From positions 1 through 64,000 of the forward strand of contig JOHN01000007.1 of the NCBI GenBank assembly GCA_000719695.1: 64,000 nt of DNA, given 5' to 3'. The position numbers were made by a program, and so were the translations under genes. Below, piece by piece: positions 16,918-25,143 of the stretch (position 1 is the first letter of the stretch; each line of letters starts with the position of its first letter). Source of the stretch: Streptomyces sp. NRRL F-6131 (lineage in GTDB: Bacteria; Actinomycetota; Actinomycetes; Streptomycetales; Streptomycetaceae). The notes beneath the pieces were generated by a model that had not been told where the DNA came from, searched no databases, and saw only the letters and a list, made by a program, of their open reading frames with translations.

Positions 16918-17514
16918 ATGGCACATCGCAACGAGAACCGGCAGGCCGCGGACAAGGGCACCCCGCACGCCGAGGCCCTGGCGGCCTTCACCGAACGAGT
17001 ACGGCTGATCACCCCCGACCAGTGGGACGCCCCCACCCCGTGCACCGGCTGGACCGTCCGCGACCTGGTCAACCACCTCACCGGCGAGCAGCTCTGGGTG
17101 CCCGAGCTGCTGATGGGCGCGACCCTCTCCGAGGTCGGCGGCCGCTTCGACGGCGACGTCCTCGGCGACGATCCGGTCACCGCCTGGACGACCGCCGCGG
17201 ACGCCGCCCGCGCGGCCTTCGCCGTCCCCGGCGCCGCCGAGCTCACCGTGCACCTCTCCTTCGGCGACGTCTCCGGCCAGTACTACCTGAACCAGCTCAC
17301 CGCCGACACCGTCGTGCACACCTGGGACCTCGCCGAGGGCATCGGCCGGCGCACCCGGCTCCCGGAGGACCTCGTCGACTTCGCGCTCGCCGAGATCGCC
17401 GGCTACGGGGACCTCTCCGCCAGCGGACTCTTCGACCCGCCGCTCCCGGTGGCGGACGACGCCGGGCCGCAGACCCGGCTGCTCGCCCTCACCGGGCGCC
17501 GCGACCGCCCCTGA
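16918..17514 (+). CDS. TIGR03086-type metal-binding protein (DinB/MDMPI fold)
   Basis: 198 aa. Family marks are WDAPTPCTGWTVRDLVNHLTGEQLW (helix with the first metal His) and TADTVVHTWDLAEGIGRR (second His motif). The DinB/maleylpyruvate isomerase fold binds a divalent metal through three His and often works with mycothiol, the actinobacterial thiol. Divergent from DoxX with twin MarR-type operators between, and a second MDMPI-like gene sits next to the MarR locus at 63.4 kb. This suggests thiol-dependent handling of electrophiles. Exact reaction unknown. Confidence 0.82.
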   Translation: MAHRNENRQAADKGTPHAEALAAFTERVRLITPDQWDAPTPCTGWTVRDLVNHLTGEQLWVPELLMGATLSEVGGRFDGDVLGDDPVTAWTTAADAARAAFAVPGAAELTVHLSFGDVSGQYYLNQLTADTVVHTWDLAEGIGRRTRLPEDLVDFALAEIAGYGDLSASGLFDPPLPVADDAGPQTRLLALTGRRDRP

Positions 17515-17696
17515 GCGCCGGACCGGACGGACCGCACGCAGGGCGGACGGGTCGGACCTGCCCGGGCCTGTCCGGACCTGCCCGGGCCCGCCCGGAGGGG
17601 GCCGACGGGCCCGGATGCCCGGGGAACGCGGGCGGCGCCGGATACTGGAGGTGTCGGGGGCGCACCGGACGTCGACCGAGAAGAGGCGGGCGCGCC

Positions 17697-18158
17697 ATGA
17701 ACCGCAGGCCGGACATCCTGGGTGAGTTCACCGCGGACCACCGCGCGGTCGAGGACCTGCTCGCCCGGATCGAGGCGGGCCGGGCCGCGGGCGCGCCGCC
17801 CGGACCGCTGGTCGAACAGCTCACCGACCTGCTGCTCGTCCACTGCGCCGCGGAGGAGGAACACCTCTTCCCGGTCGTCCAGCACGACGTCCCGGACGGC
17901 GGCGCGGTGGTGTTCCGGTGCATCCACGACCACCTCGCGATCGGCCAGTACCTGGTGGACCTCCAGGCCCTCCCGCCGGACGACCCGGCGCTCGGCCTGC
18001 TGCTGGGCGGGCTCACCGACCTGCTCCGCCGACACCTGGCGACCGAGGAGGAGCAGCTCTACGCCGCCGCTCGCAAGGCCCTGCCGGCCGCCGCCCGGAA
18101 CGCGCTCGCCGAACGGCTGCGGGCCGACCGGGCGGAGATCGCCGAGGCCGGGCCGTAA
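17697..18158 (+). CDS. Hemerythrin HHE cation-binding domain protein
   Basis: 153 aa. The HHE pattern is visible: FTADHRAVEDLLARI, LLLVHCAAEEEHLFPVV, CIHDHLAIGQYL, LLRRHLATEEEQLYAAARK, giving the His/Glu ligands of a di-iron four-helix bundle. Such proteins bind O2, NO or act in iron/redox sensing. It stands alone, 180 bp after the MDMPI-like gene on the same strand. Confidence 0.88.
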   Translation: MNRRPDILGEFTADHRAVEDLLARIEAGRAAGAPPGPLVEQLTDLLLVHCAAEEEHLFPVVQHDVPDGGAVVFRCIHDHLAIGQYLVDLQALPPDDPALGLLLGGLTDLLRRHLATEEEQLYAAARKALPAAARNALAERLRADRAEIAEAGP

Positions 18159-18195
18159 CGGGCGGTAGGGGGTGGTGGGTGGTGGGGCCGGCCCG

Positions 18196-18987
18196 TCAGG
18201 GCTTGGCGCTGATCACCGCGAACCGGCCGCCCTCCGGGTCCTGGAGGCGGGCCACCCGCCCGTACGGCGAGTCGAACGCCGCACCGAGCGCGGTGCCGCC
18301 GAGCTCCTCGGCCCGGACCACCGCCGCATCCGTGTCCGGCACGGCGAAGGACACCTCCCAGTGCGGAGGCAGCCCCTCCGGACCGCTCGCCTGCTCCCGG
18401 GCGAGCGCGGCGACGCTGTGCCCCTCGGCCCGCAGCACCACCCGGTCGTGCTCCCAGCGGACCTCGAACCGCTCCGGGTCACGCCCGTCCCAGCGGAACA
18501 CCTCGCCGTAGAAGAGCGCCGCCGCGAACGGGTCCGGAGTGCGCAGTTCGATCCAGACCGGGGCCCCCAGGAGGTCCAGTCGGCGGGCCCGGCCCAGCGG
18601 CCCTTCCCAGATCCCGAACACCGCGCCCGCCGGGTCGGCCGCGAACGCCACCCGGCCGGCGTCGAAGGAGAGCGGACCGACCGCGAGCGTCGCACCGCGC
18701 TCGCGGACCGCGTCGGCGGCGGCGTCCGCGCTCTCCGTCCCGAAGTAGCTGGTCCAGGCGACGGGCATGCCCCAGCCGCCGCTGGCCACGCCGAGCCCGG
18801 CCACCGCCTCCCCGCCGGCCACCGCGTGCACGTACGGGCCGAAGCGGTCCGGGCCCGGTTCGAACTCCCAGCCCAGCAGCGGGCCGTAGAACGCCTTGGC
18901 GGCGTCGAGGTCGTGGGCCATCAGGCTCACCCAGCAGGGGACGGCCGCCACGCAGCGCACCTCGGCCGTCGTCCCGTCGCTGCCCAT
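18196..18987 (-). CDS. VOC-family (glyoxalase/bleomycin resistance-like) protein, two domains
   Basis: 263 aa with tandem vicinal-oxygen-chelate modules: CWVSLMAHDLDAAKAFYGPLLGWEF near residue 18 and WIELRTPDPFAAALFYGEVFRW near residue 150. The second ends LQDPEGGRFAVI. VOC proteins include lyases, dioxygenases and drug-binding proteins; nothing fixes the substrate. The ATG at 18987 has GGAGGTGG upstream. Convergent with the hemerythrin gene. Confidence 0.85.
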   Translation of the reverse strand: MGSDGTTAEVRCVAAVPCWVSLMAHDLDAAKAFYGPLLGWEFEPGPDRFGPYVHAVAGGEAVAGLGVASGGWGMPVAWTSYFGTESADAAADAVRERGATLAVGPLSFDAGRVAFAADPAGAVFGIWEGPLGRARRLDLLGAPVWIELRTPDPFAAALFYGEVFRWDGRDPERFEVRWEHDRVVLRAEGHSVAALAREQASGPEGLPPHWEVSFAVPDTDAAVVRAEELGGTALGAAFDSPYGRVARLQDPEGGRFAVISAKP

Positions 18988-19156
18988 CGCGCACCACCTC
19001 CGAGAGCCCGGCCGCCGGGCCCCTCCCGACACCCACGGCCGTCCGGCCGTCCGGGCGACTTCAGCCTAGGACGTGTCGGACAATTCGTGTGGCACCGGCG
19101 CCGCGGCGGCGGGTGTGGGCCTGGTGAGGCGGTGGTGAGGGCGTGGAAAGACGGGC

Positions 19157-19193
19157 GGCCGGGGGCGTGCGCGGCGCGGGGAGCGCCCCGGCC
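19157..19193 (-). terminator. Candidate terminator of the metallophore operon
   Basis: GGCCGGGG (19157-19164) pairs with CCCCGGCC (19186-19193); a nested CGGGG/CCCCG hairpin lies inside. It is 25 bp past the stop of the last operon gene. Confidence 0.55.
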
Positions 19194-19217
19194 GACGTTC
19201 CCCGGTCGGCCCCGCCC

Positions 19218-20654
19218 TCACCCGAACGGGCGAGCCGGTGCCGCGGGCCGCAGCCGGCCGTCGACCAGCGTGACCACCCGGTCGGCCAGGGCGTCCACGG
19301 CCGCCGGATCGTGGGAGACGAACAGCAGCGCCAGCCCGGCGCGGTCCCGGCGCTCGGCGAGGTCGGCGAGGATCGCCGCCCGGGTCCGCGCGTCCAGTCC
19401 CGAGGTGATCTCGTCGCACACCAGAACCGCCGGTCGGACGATCAACGCCCTTGCCAGTGAAGCCCGTTGAAGCTCGCCACCGGAGAGCCCGCCGGGCGGG
19501 CGGGCCGCCTTCGCCGGTTCGAGCCCGAGCCCGGCGAGCAGCTCGGCAGCCTCCTCGGCGGCCTCCGCCGGGGCCAGGCCGCGCAGCCGGACCGCCGCGC
19601 GGGCGACCTGGTCGAGCACCGGACGGTGGTCGGCGAACGCCGCCCGGGCGTCCTGGAACACGTACTGCACGGCGGCCAGCAGCCGCCGTCCGCGCCGCCG
19701 GACGCTGCGCGGCAGCGGCGCGCCGTCCAGCCGAACCGTGCCCTCGTGGCGGGGGTGGAGGCCGGCCAGGCAGCGGCCCAGGGTGGTCTTGCCGCTGCCG
19801 GAGCGGCCGACCAGGGCCAGGCACTCCCCCGCCCGCAGGGTCAGCCCGACCTCGCGCAGCACCACCGCGCCGCCGGGGTGGCGGGCGGTGAGGCCGGTGA
19901 CGTCGAGGCGGACCGGTGGCACCGGCGACGCGGGTGGTGGGGGCGACGGCGGCGCGGGCCGCGCGCGCGGCGGGGCGGGGGCGGGTACCCGTAGGACTTC
20001 GGACGGCGGGCCGGTCCGCACCGGCCGGCCGTCCGCCAGGACCACCACCTCGTCGGCCAACTCCCCCACCAGGGCCAGGTCGTGGCTCAGCAGCAACAGC
20101 CCGGTGCCGCGCGCGGTGAGCCGGCCGAGCAGGGCCGCCAGTCGGCGCGTGGTGTCCGGGTCCTGGCCGGTGGTCGGTTCGTCGGCGACGATCACCCTGG
20201 CTCCCGTGAGCAACGCCTGGGCCAGCACCACGCGTTGTTGCTGGCCGCCCGACAGCTGGTGCGGGAAGCGTCGCAACAGCCCCTCGACCTCGGACAGTTC
20301 GGCGTCCCGCAGGGCCCGCCGGACGGCCGCCGGGCCACCGCCGTGGACCCGGGCGAGGTCGCGCAGCAGCCCGCCCACCCGGCGGGCCGGGTTGAGCACG
20401 GCGCCGGGGTGCTGCGGCACATGGGCGACCGGGACCCCGGCCGCCCCTGCGAGGGTGACCGTGCCGGACACCCGGGCGCCCTCCGGACAGGCGCCCAGCA
20501 GGGCGAGCGCGGTGGTCGTCTTCCCGCTGCCGGACGGTCCGACCAGGGCCGTCACCCGGCCGGGAAGCACCCGCAGGGAGACCCCGTCCACCAGCACCCG
20601 GGTGCCGACCCGCACCCGCAGGCCGTCCACCGTCGCCAGCGCGTCCCCGGTCAT
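19218..20654 (-). CDS. ABC transporter ATPase, fused double NBD (DppD-DppF/NikD-NikE type)
   Basis: 478 aa with two complete nucleotide-binding domains. NBD1: Walker A GPSGSGKTT (about residue 39), signature LSGGQQQR, Walker B VIVADEPT, LLLLSHD. NBD2: Walker A GRSGSGKTT, signature LSGGELQR, Walker B VLVCDEIT, LLFVSHD. A Pro-rich linker joins them. Peptide/nickel/opine-metallophore importers of the SBP-5 family normally use two separate ATPases, so this is the fused form. The ATG overlaps the permease stop (ATGA). Last gene of the 11-gene operon; it should power uptake of the substrate bound by the lipoprotein at 22682. Confidence 0.92.
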   Translation of the reverse strand: MTGDALATVDGLRVRVGTRVLVDGVSLRVLPGRVTALVGPSGSGKTTTALALLGACPEGARVSGTVTLAGAAGVPVAHVPQHPGAVLNPARRVGGLLRDLARVHGGGPAAVRRALRDAELSEVEGLLRRFPHQLSGGQQQRVVLAQALLTGARVIVADEPTTGQDPDTTRRLAALLGRLTARGTGLLLLSHDLALVGELADEVVVLADGRPVRTGPPSEVLRVPAPAPPRARPAPPSPPPPASPVPPVRLDVTGLTARHPGGAVVLREVGLTLRAGECLALVGRSGSGKTTLGRCLAGLHPRHEGTVRLDGAPLPRSVRRRGRRLLAAVQYVFQDARAAFADHRPVLDQVARAAVRLRGLAPAEAAEEAAELLAGLGLEPAKAARPPGGLSGGELQRASLARALIVRPAVLVCDEITSGLDARTRAAILADLAERRDRAGLALLFVSHDPAAVDALADRVVTLVDGRLRPAAPARPFG

Positions 20655-21469
20655 GCCGCCGCCCGCCGTCCGCGCGGGCCGGACCGGTCCAGCGCCGCGT
20701 CGAACAGCAGGTTGGTGCCGGTGGACAGCCCGGCCACCAGCAGCGCCGGGACGACCACCGCCCACGGCTGCAGGAACAGCCCCGGCCGGTTGCGGTCGAC
20801 CATCACCGCCCAGTCGGCGGCGTCCGGCTGCACCCCGACCCCGAGGAAGGCCGCCGTCGCCACCAGGTAGAGGGCGCCGACCAGGCGGGTGCCCGCGTCG
20901 GCGGCCAGCGTGCGGCGGACCGTCCGGGCGACCTGTCCGAACGCGATCCGCCACCAGGACTCGCCGTGCAGCCGCAGCGCCTCGACGACCGGGCGGGACG
21001 CCGCCGCCACCGCCGCCGCGTGCACCACCCGGGCGACGTCCGGCACCGCCGCCGCGCCGACCAGGACGGCCAGCCCGACCGGTCCGGGCTCCGTCGCGGT
21101 GGCCACCAGCAGGACCAGGAGCAGGGCCGGTACGGCGATCAGGACGTCGAGGGGACGCAGCAGCAGCTCCTCGAGCCAGGACCGGCCGGTGAGTGCGGCG
21201 GCCAGCGCGAGCGGCAGCGCCAGGGCGTACGCGAGGGCCGTGGCGGTGACCGCCACCAGGACCACCGATCGCCCCCCGAGCAGGACCTGGCGCAGCACGT
21301 CACGGCCGGCGGCGTCCGTGCCCAGCCAGTGGCCGCCGCCCGCCGTGAAGGAGACCCCGCGCGGCCCCGGCTCGCCCACCAGCAGCGGCCCGCCCAGCGC
21401 GAGCAGCAGCGGCACGGCGACCAGCGCGAGGCCGAGCGCGTAGCGCCTCACCGGGCCACCGCGCCTCAC
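20651..21469 (-). CDS. ABC transporter permease, DppC/NikC type
   Basis: 272 aa from GTG 21469, chosen because it overlaps the stop of the small gene before it (GTGA), like every other junction in this operon. An upstream GTG at 21571 is possible but lacks a ribosome site and runs through the small gene. About six hydrophobic segments. The DppC-type motif HWLGTDAAGRDVLRQVLLGGRSV and an EAA-like loop (EALRLHGESWWRIAFGQV) are present. Forms the membrane pore with the permease at 21738. Confidence 0.88.
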   Translation of the reverse strand: MRRGGPVRRYALGLALVAVPLLLALGGPLLVGEPGPRGVSFTAGGGHWLGTDAAGRDVLRQVLLGGRSVVLVAVTATALAYALALPLALAAALTGRSWLEELLLRPLDVLIAVPALLLVLLVATATEPGPVGLAVLVGAAAVPDVARVVHAAAVAAASRPVVEALRLHGESWWRIAFGQVARTVRRTLAADAGTRLVGALYLVATAAFLGVGVQPDAADWAVMVDRNRPGLFLQPWAVVVPALLVAGLSTGTNLLFDAALDRSGPRGRRAAA

Positions 21470-21741
21470 CGCCACACCGCGCGGCGCCGGTCCGGACGGG
21501 CGGCGGCCGGCCGCGGGCGCCGCGTCCGTCGGCGGCCGGCGACCGATCCGCCCACCCGGTGGAGCAGCCACCGGCAGCGCCGCGCGAGCGCCCGGCAGAC
21601 CCCGCAGTCGCAGGAGCCGCCGGCGGGGCGGTGGTCGGCGGGGTCTCCCGCACGGCAGGCGGCGGGGCGGTGGGCGGCGGGGCGGTGGTCGACGGACGGG
21701 ACGGGCCGGTGGACGGCCGCGGGGCGGTGGGGCGGGGTCAT
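21466..21741 (-). CDS. 91-aa His/Cys-rich small protein inside the metallophore operon
   Basis: Not recognised. The ATG at 21741 overlaps the stop of one permease (ATGA) and its stop overlaps the GTG of the next (GTGA), the spacing used at every other junction of this operon. Nearly all codons end in G or C. The peptide has five HRP motifs (His 5, 11, 19, 24, 37), then C-D-C-G-V-C (44-49) with further Cys at 29 and 56, then an Arg-rich tail. The His plus CxCxxC composition suggests metal binding, which would suit a metal-uptake operon. Alternative: a translated spacer produced by high GC content. No transmembrane segment is evident. Confidence 0.55.
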   Translation of the reverse strand: MTPPHRPAAVHRPVPSVDHRPAAHRPAACRAGDPADHRPAGGSCDCGVCRALARRCRWLLHRVGGSVAGRRRTRRPRPAAARPDRRRAVWR

Positions 21742-22685
21742 ACGGTGACTTCCGTTCGGGGGGCGAGCCGGCGGGCGGCGAGGTCGGCGGCGAGGTTCAG
21801 CAGGACGGTGACGGTGCCGAACAGCACCGCCAGGCCCTGGACGACCGGCACGTCACGGGCGGCGACCGCGTCCAGCAGGACGGTGCCGAGCCCCGGGATC
21901 ACGAACAGGGCCTCGGCCACCACCACCCCGCAGAGCAGCCAGTCGGCGGTGCGGGCGAGGTGCTGGACGGCCGGGGCGAGGGCGTTGGGCAGCGCGTGGG
22001 CGAGCCGGACCCGACCCGGCGGGACGCCGCAGCGCAGGGCGTGGACGGCGTACGGGGCCGCCATGGCATCGACCAGGCCCGCCCGGACCAGCCTGGCGAT
22101 CGAACAGACCGGGCGGGCCAGCAGCACGACGACCGGCAGGACCAGCGCGGCCGGCTCGCGGCCCAGCCCGCCGACGGCGGTCGGCGGGAGCCAGCCGAGC
22201 CGCAGGGCGAAGACCGCCGTGAGCAGCACCCCGAGCGCGAACTCCGGGACGGCGTAGACCCCGAGGGTCACCGTGCTGACCGTGCGGTCCAGCAGGCCGC
22301 CCTCCCGGCGCGCGGCGAGCAGCCCGAGGCCGACCGCCGCCGGGACGAGCAGCGTCAGGGTGAGCGCCGCCAGCAGCAGGGTCGGGGCGAGACCGTCGGC
22401 CAGGTGGTCGGCGACCGGACGCCCGCTGACCAGCGAGCTGCCCAGCCGCCCGTGGGCCAACTCCCCCGCCCAGTCGGCGAAGCGCTCCACCGCCGGGCGG
22501 TCCAGCCGCAGCGCGGCGCGGATCGCGGCGATCCGCGCCGGGTCGGGGTCGTCGCCCGCGGCGCTGACCGCGGCGTCCCCGGGGAGCGCCTCGGTGAGGG
22601 CGAACACCACCACCGGGACGGCCGCGACCTGACCGGCGCCGAGCAGCAACCGACGCCGGGCCCAGCCGCGCAGCGGCGTCGTCAC
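21738..22685 (-). CDS. ABC transporter permease, DppB/NikB type
   Basis: 315 aa, about six hydrophobic segments. The N-terminus (VAAVPVVVFALTEALPGDAAV) and the loop ADWAGELAHGRLGSSLVSGRPVADHLADGLAPTLLL match the DppB pattern, and ALRCGVPPGRVRLAHALPNAL is the EAA-type ATPase contact. GTG start overlaps the lipoprotein stop (GTGA). Component of the SBP-5 importer encoded around it. Confidence 0.9.
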   Translation of the reverse strand: MTTPLRGWARRRLLLGAGQVAAVPVVVFALTEALPGDAAVSAAGDDPDPARIAAIRAALRLDRPAVERFADWAGELAHGRLGSSLVSGRPVADHLADGLAPTLLLAALTLTLLVPAAVGLGLLAARREGGLLDRTVSTVTLGVYAVPEFALGVLLTAVFALRLGWLPPTAVGGLGREPAALVLPVVVLLARPVCSIARLVRAGLVDAMAAPYAVHALRCGVPPGRVRLAHALPNALAPAVQHLARTADWLLCGVVVAEALFVIPGLGTVLLDAVAARDVPVVQGLAVLFGTVTVLLNLAADLAARRLAPRTEVTV

Positions 22686-24310
22686 GCCAGCCAGACCTTG
22701 TCGAACCTGGCCCAGTCGAGGGTGTTGGCCGGGGCGTCCGCCGCCACGCCGCGCAGCCGCGGGGCGGTGCCGACGATCCAGTCCGCGAAGCCCCAGACCA
22801 GCAGCCCGCCCTCCTCGTACAGCCGGCGCTGCATCCGCTCGTAGAGGGCGGTGCGGGCCACCGGGTCGGCGGTGGACTGCGCCTGGCCGTACAGGTCGTC
22901 GAAGTCGGGGTGCCGCCAGTGGGTGGCGTTGGTGGTGGAGGTGGAGAGCAGCCGCTGGGAGAGGTGCGACTCGATCGGCATCGCGCCGGAGCGGAACGAG
23001 GCGAGCACGCCGCCGTCCAGGATGTCCTTCCAGTAGGTGTCCTTGTTGCCGACCCGCACCTCGACCGTGACGCCGGCCTTCGCCGCCTGCTCCTTGAGGA
23101 TGCCCGCCGCCTCGACCAGACCGGCGGCGACCGGCGAGGTGTCGAGGGTGACCCGCAGCCCCTCGGCGCCGGCCTCGCGCAGCAGGGCGCGGGCGCGGTC
23201 GAGGTCCTGGGCGCGCTGCGGGAGTCCGGCCGGGTAGTACTGACTGCCCTTGCCGAACAGGTCGTTGCCGATCTCCCCGGCGCCGGAGAGCGCGCCGTCG
23301 ACCAGCTCCTGCCGGTCGACGAGGTGGAAGAACGCCCGGCGGACCCGGGCGTCGTCGAAGGGCGGCCGGTCGGTCTTCATGACGAATCCCTGCATGGCGC
23401 TGTTGCGCAGCCGGACGATGCCGATCCGCCCGCCGGACTCGTGGGCCCGGGCGGTGGCGGGGGTCAACTCGTGGGCGTACTCGGCCTGTCCGGCCAGCAG
23501 GGCGTTGGCACGGGCGGACTCCTCGGCGGCGGCCAGGATCTCCAGTTCGTCGAGGTGCGGCGCACCGTCCCAGTGGCCGTCGAAGCGCCGGAGCAGCAGC
23601 GAACTGCCGGGCTTGAAGGAGACGAAGGCGAACGGGCCCGAGCCGACCGGGGCGTGGAACTCCTCGGTGCCGTCCGGGACGATGTAGGCGCCGAACGCGG
23701 CCAGGACGTTGGGGAATTCGGCGCAGGGCCGGCGCAGCCGGAACTCGACGGTGCGCGGGTCGAGGGCCCGGCTGGCGGTGAGGTCGATCGGTTCGAGCGA
23801 GGCCCGGGCCCGGAACGCCCGGGCGGGGTCGGCTATCCGGCGGTAGCTGTGCAGGACGTCGGCGGCGGTGACCGGGCGGCCGTCGTGGAAGACCGCCTCG
23901 CGCAGCCGGACGGTCCAGACGTCGAGTCCCGGGCCGGGCTCCCAGCCGGCGGCGAGGCGGGGCACGGCGGCGAGGTCGGGGCCGCAGTCGGCGAGCTTGT
24001 CGAAGAGCGACTTGGCGCGGGCGGCGTCGGCGAAGAGGTTGACCCGGTGCGGGTCGAGGGTCTCGTTGGCGCCGCCACCGGCGAACAGTGCGCGCAGCCG
24101 GCCACCGGGCCGGGGCGGGCCGTCGGCGGGGCCTCCGTGGGCCGGCGCGGTGGAGCCGGACGGGCCGGCCGGGCCCGGGGAGCAGGCGGCCAGCGCGAGG
24201 GCCGCACCGGCGGCCGAGCCGGCGGAGGCGGTGAGGAGGGTCCGGCGGGTGAGCGGGACGCGGGCGAGGTACGAGGTGCCGGGGGCGGGCGGACGGGGCA
24301 TCGGGGTCAT
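22682..24310 (-). CDS. ABC transporter substrate-binding lipoprotein, SBP family 5
   Basis: 542 aa. It starts with a twin-arginine-like signal (PLTRRTLLTASAGSAAGAALAL) ending in the lipobox LAAC, so a lipid-anchored extracellular protein. SBP-5 features: HDGRPVTAADVLHSYRRI, VEFRLRRPCAEFPNVL, SGPFAFVSF, DRPPFDDARVRRAFFHLVDR. Family ligands are peptides, nickel chelates and opine metallophores; here the operon argues for a metal-chelate. The ATG overlaps the methyltransferase stop (ATGA). Confidence 0.9.
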   Translation of the reverse strand: MTPMPRPPAPGTSYLARVPLTRRTLLTASAGSAAGAALALAACSPGPAGPSGSTAPAHGGPADGPPRPGGRLRALFAGGGANETLDPHRVNLFADAARAKSLFDKLADCGPDLAAVPRLAAGWEPGPGLDVWTVRLREAVFHDGRPVTAADVLHSYRRIADPARAFRARASLEPIDLTASRALDPRTVEFRLRRPCAEFPNVLAAFGAYIVPDGTEEFHAPVGSGPFAFVSFKPGSSLLLRRFDGHWDGAPHLDELEILAAAEESARANALLAGQAEYAHELTPATARAHESGGRIGIVRLRNSAMQGFVMKTDRPPFDDARVRRAFFHLVDRQELVDGALSGAGEIGNDLFGKGSQYYPAGLPQRAQDLDRARALLREAGAEGLRVTLDTSPVAAGLVEAAGILKEQAAKAGVTVEVRVGNKDTYWKDILDGGVLASFRSGAMPIESHLSQRLLSTSTTNATHWRHPDFDDLYGQAQSTADPVARTALYERMQRRLYEEGGLLVWGFADWIVGTAPRLRGVAADAPANTLDWARFDKVWLA

Positions 24311-25143
24311 CGTCTCTTTCGGGCGCGGGGTTCGAGTCGGGCGACCACGTGGAGGCGGTCGCCGTCGGCGGTGTCGGCGGGCCGGTCGCCGGCCGTCCAG
24401 GGCGGTTCGGTGCGCGGGCCGGGCCGGTCGTGGAGGGTGAGGGTGGTGAAGCCGTGGTGGGCGAGCAGGTGGCGCAGCTCCTGGGGGAAGAGCAGCCGCC
24501 AGGCGGAGTGCTGCTCGACCGGCGGGGCGCCGTCGTCGCCGACCCAGCTCCTGGTCCGGCGCAGGAGTTGGGCGGCGTGGTCGATCCACAGCACGGTGCG
24601 CGAGGTGAGCGTGACGCCGTCGTGGGTCACGCTGTCCAGCCGTGGTGCGTCGAGGAGTTCGGTGCGGCCGAGGAAGAAGGCGCCGTTGCGCATCTCGGCG
24701 ACCAGCAGGCCGCCGGGCCGCAGGTGGTGGCGGACCCGGTCGAGGAGGGCGTCGAGGTCCTCGTTGGTCCGGCAGTGGAGCAGGGCGCTGTCCAGGCAGA
24801 GCACCGCGTCGAACCGCCCGGGGAGCGTGAAGTCCCGCATGTCGCCGACGTGGTAGGCGGGCCCGGGGTGGCGGGAACGGGCGTGGGCGATCATCGCCTC
24901 GGAGCTGTCCAGGCCCGTGACGGTGCGCCCGGCGACCCGGTGCAGCCAGCCCGCGTCGCGACCGGTGCCGCAGCCGAGGTCGAGCACCTCGGGCCCGGCG
25001 GCGTGGGCGGCCAGCATCGCCTCGGCCCACCGGGCGGCGGTGGACTCCGGGTCGGGGAAGCGGAGTTCGTAGAGCTCCGGCCGGTCGGTGAGCAGGTTCC
25101 GGTGGGCGTCGGCCGGGGGCGGTGACGGCGGGCGGTGGTTCAT
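24307..25143 (-). CDS. Class I SAM-dependent methyltransferase
   Basis: 278 aa. Motif I VLDLGCGTGRDAGWLH (about residue 51), post-I VTGLDSSEAMIAHAR, then FDAVLCLDSALLH and LRPGGLLVAEM are standard for class I methyltransferases. An N-terminal RNLLTDRPELYELRFPDP segment resembles small-molecule methyltransferases. In the metallophore operon it may N- or O-methylate the product. ATGA overlaps on both sides. Confidence 0.87.
   Translation of the reverse strand: MNHRPPSPPPADAHRNLLTDRPELYELRFPDPESTAARWAEAMLAAHAAGPEVLDLGCGTGRDAGWLHRVAGRTVTGLDSSEAMIAHARSRHPGPAYHVGDMRDFTLPGRFDAVLCLDSALLHCRTNEDLDALLDRVRHHLRPGGLLVAEMRNGAFFLGRTELLDAPRLDSVTHDGVTLTSRTVLWIDHAAQLLRRTRSWVGDDGAPPVEQHSAWRLLFPQELRHLLAHHGFTTLTLHDRPGPRTEPPWTAGDRPADTADGDRLHVVARLEPRARKRR

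Noticed and set aside
20651..21571. Longer DppC-type permease starting at 21571
   Set aside because: No ribosome site, weaker codon bias in the extension, and the GTG at 21469 gives the 4-bp overlap used throughout the operon.
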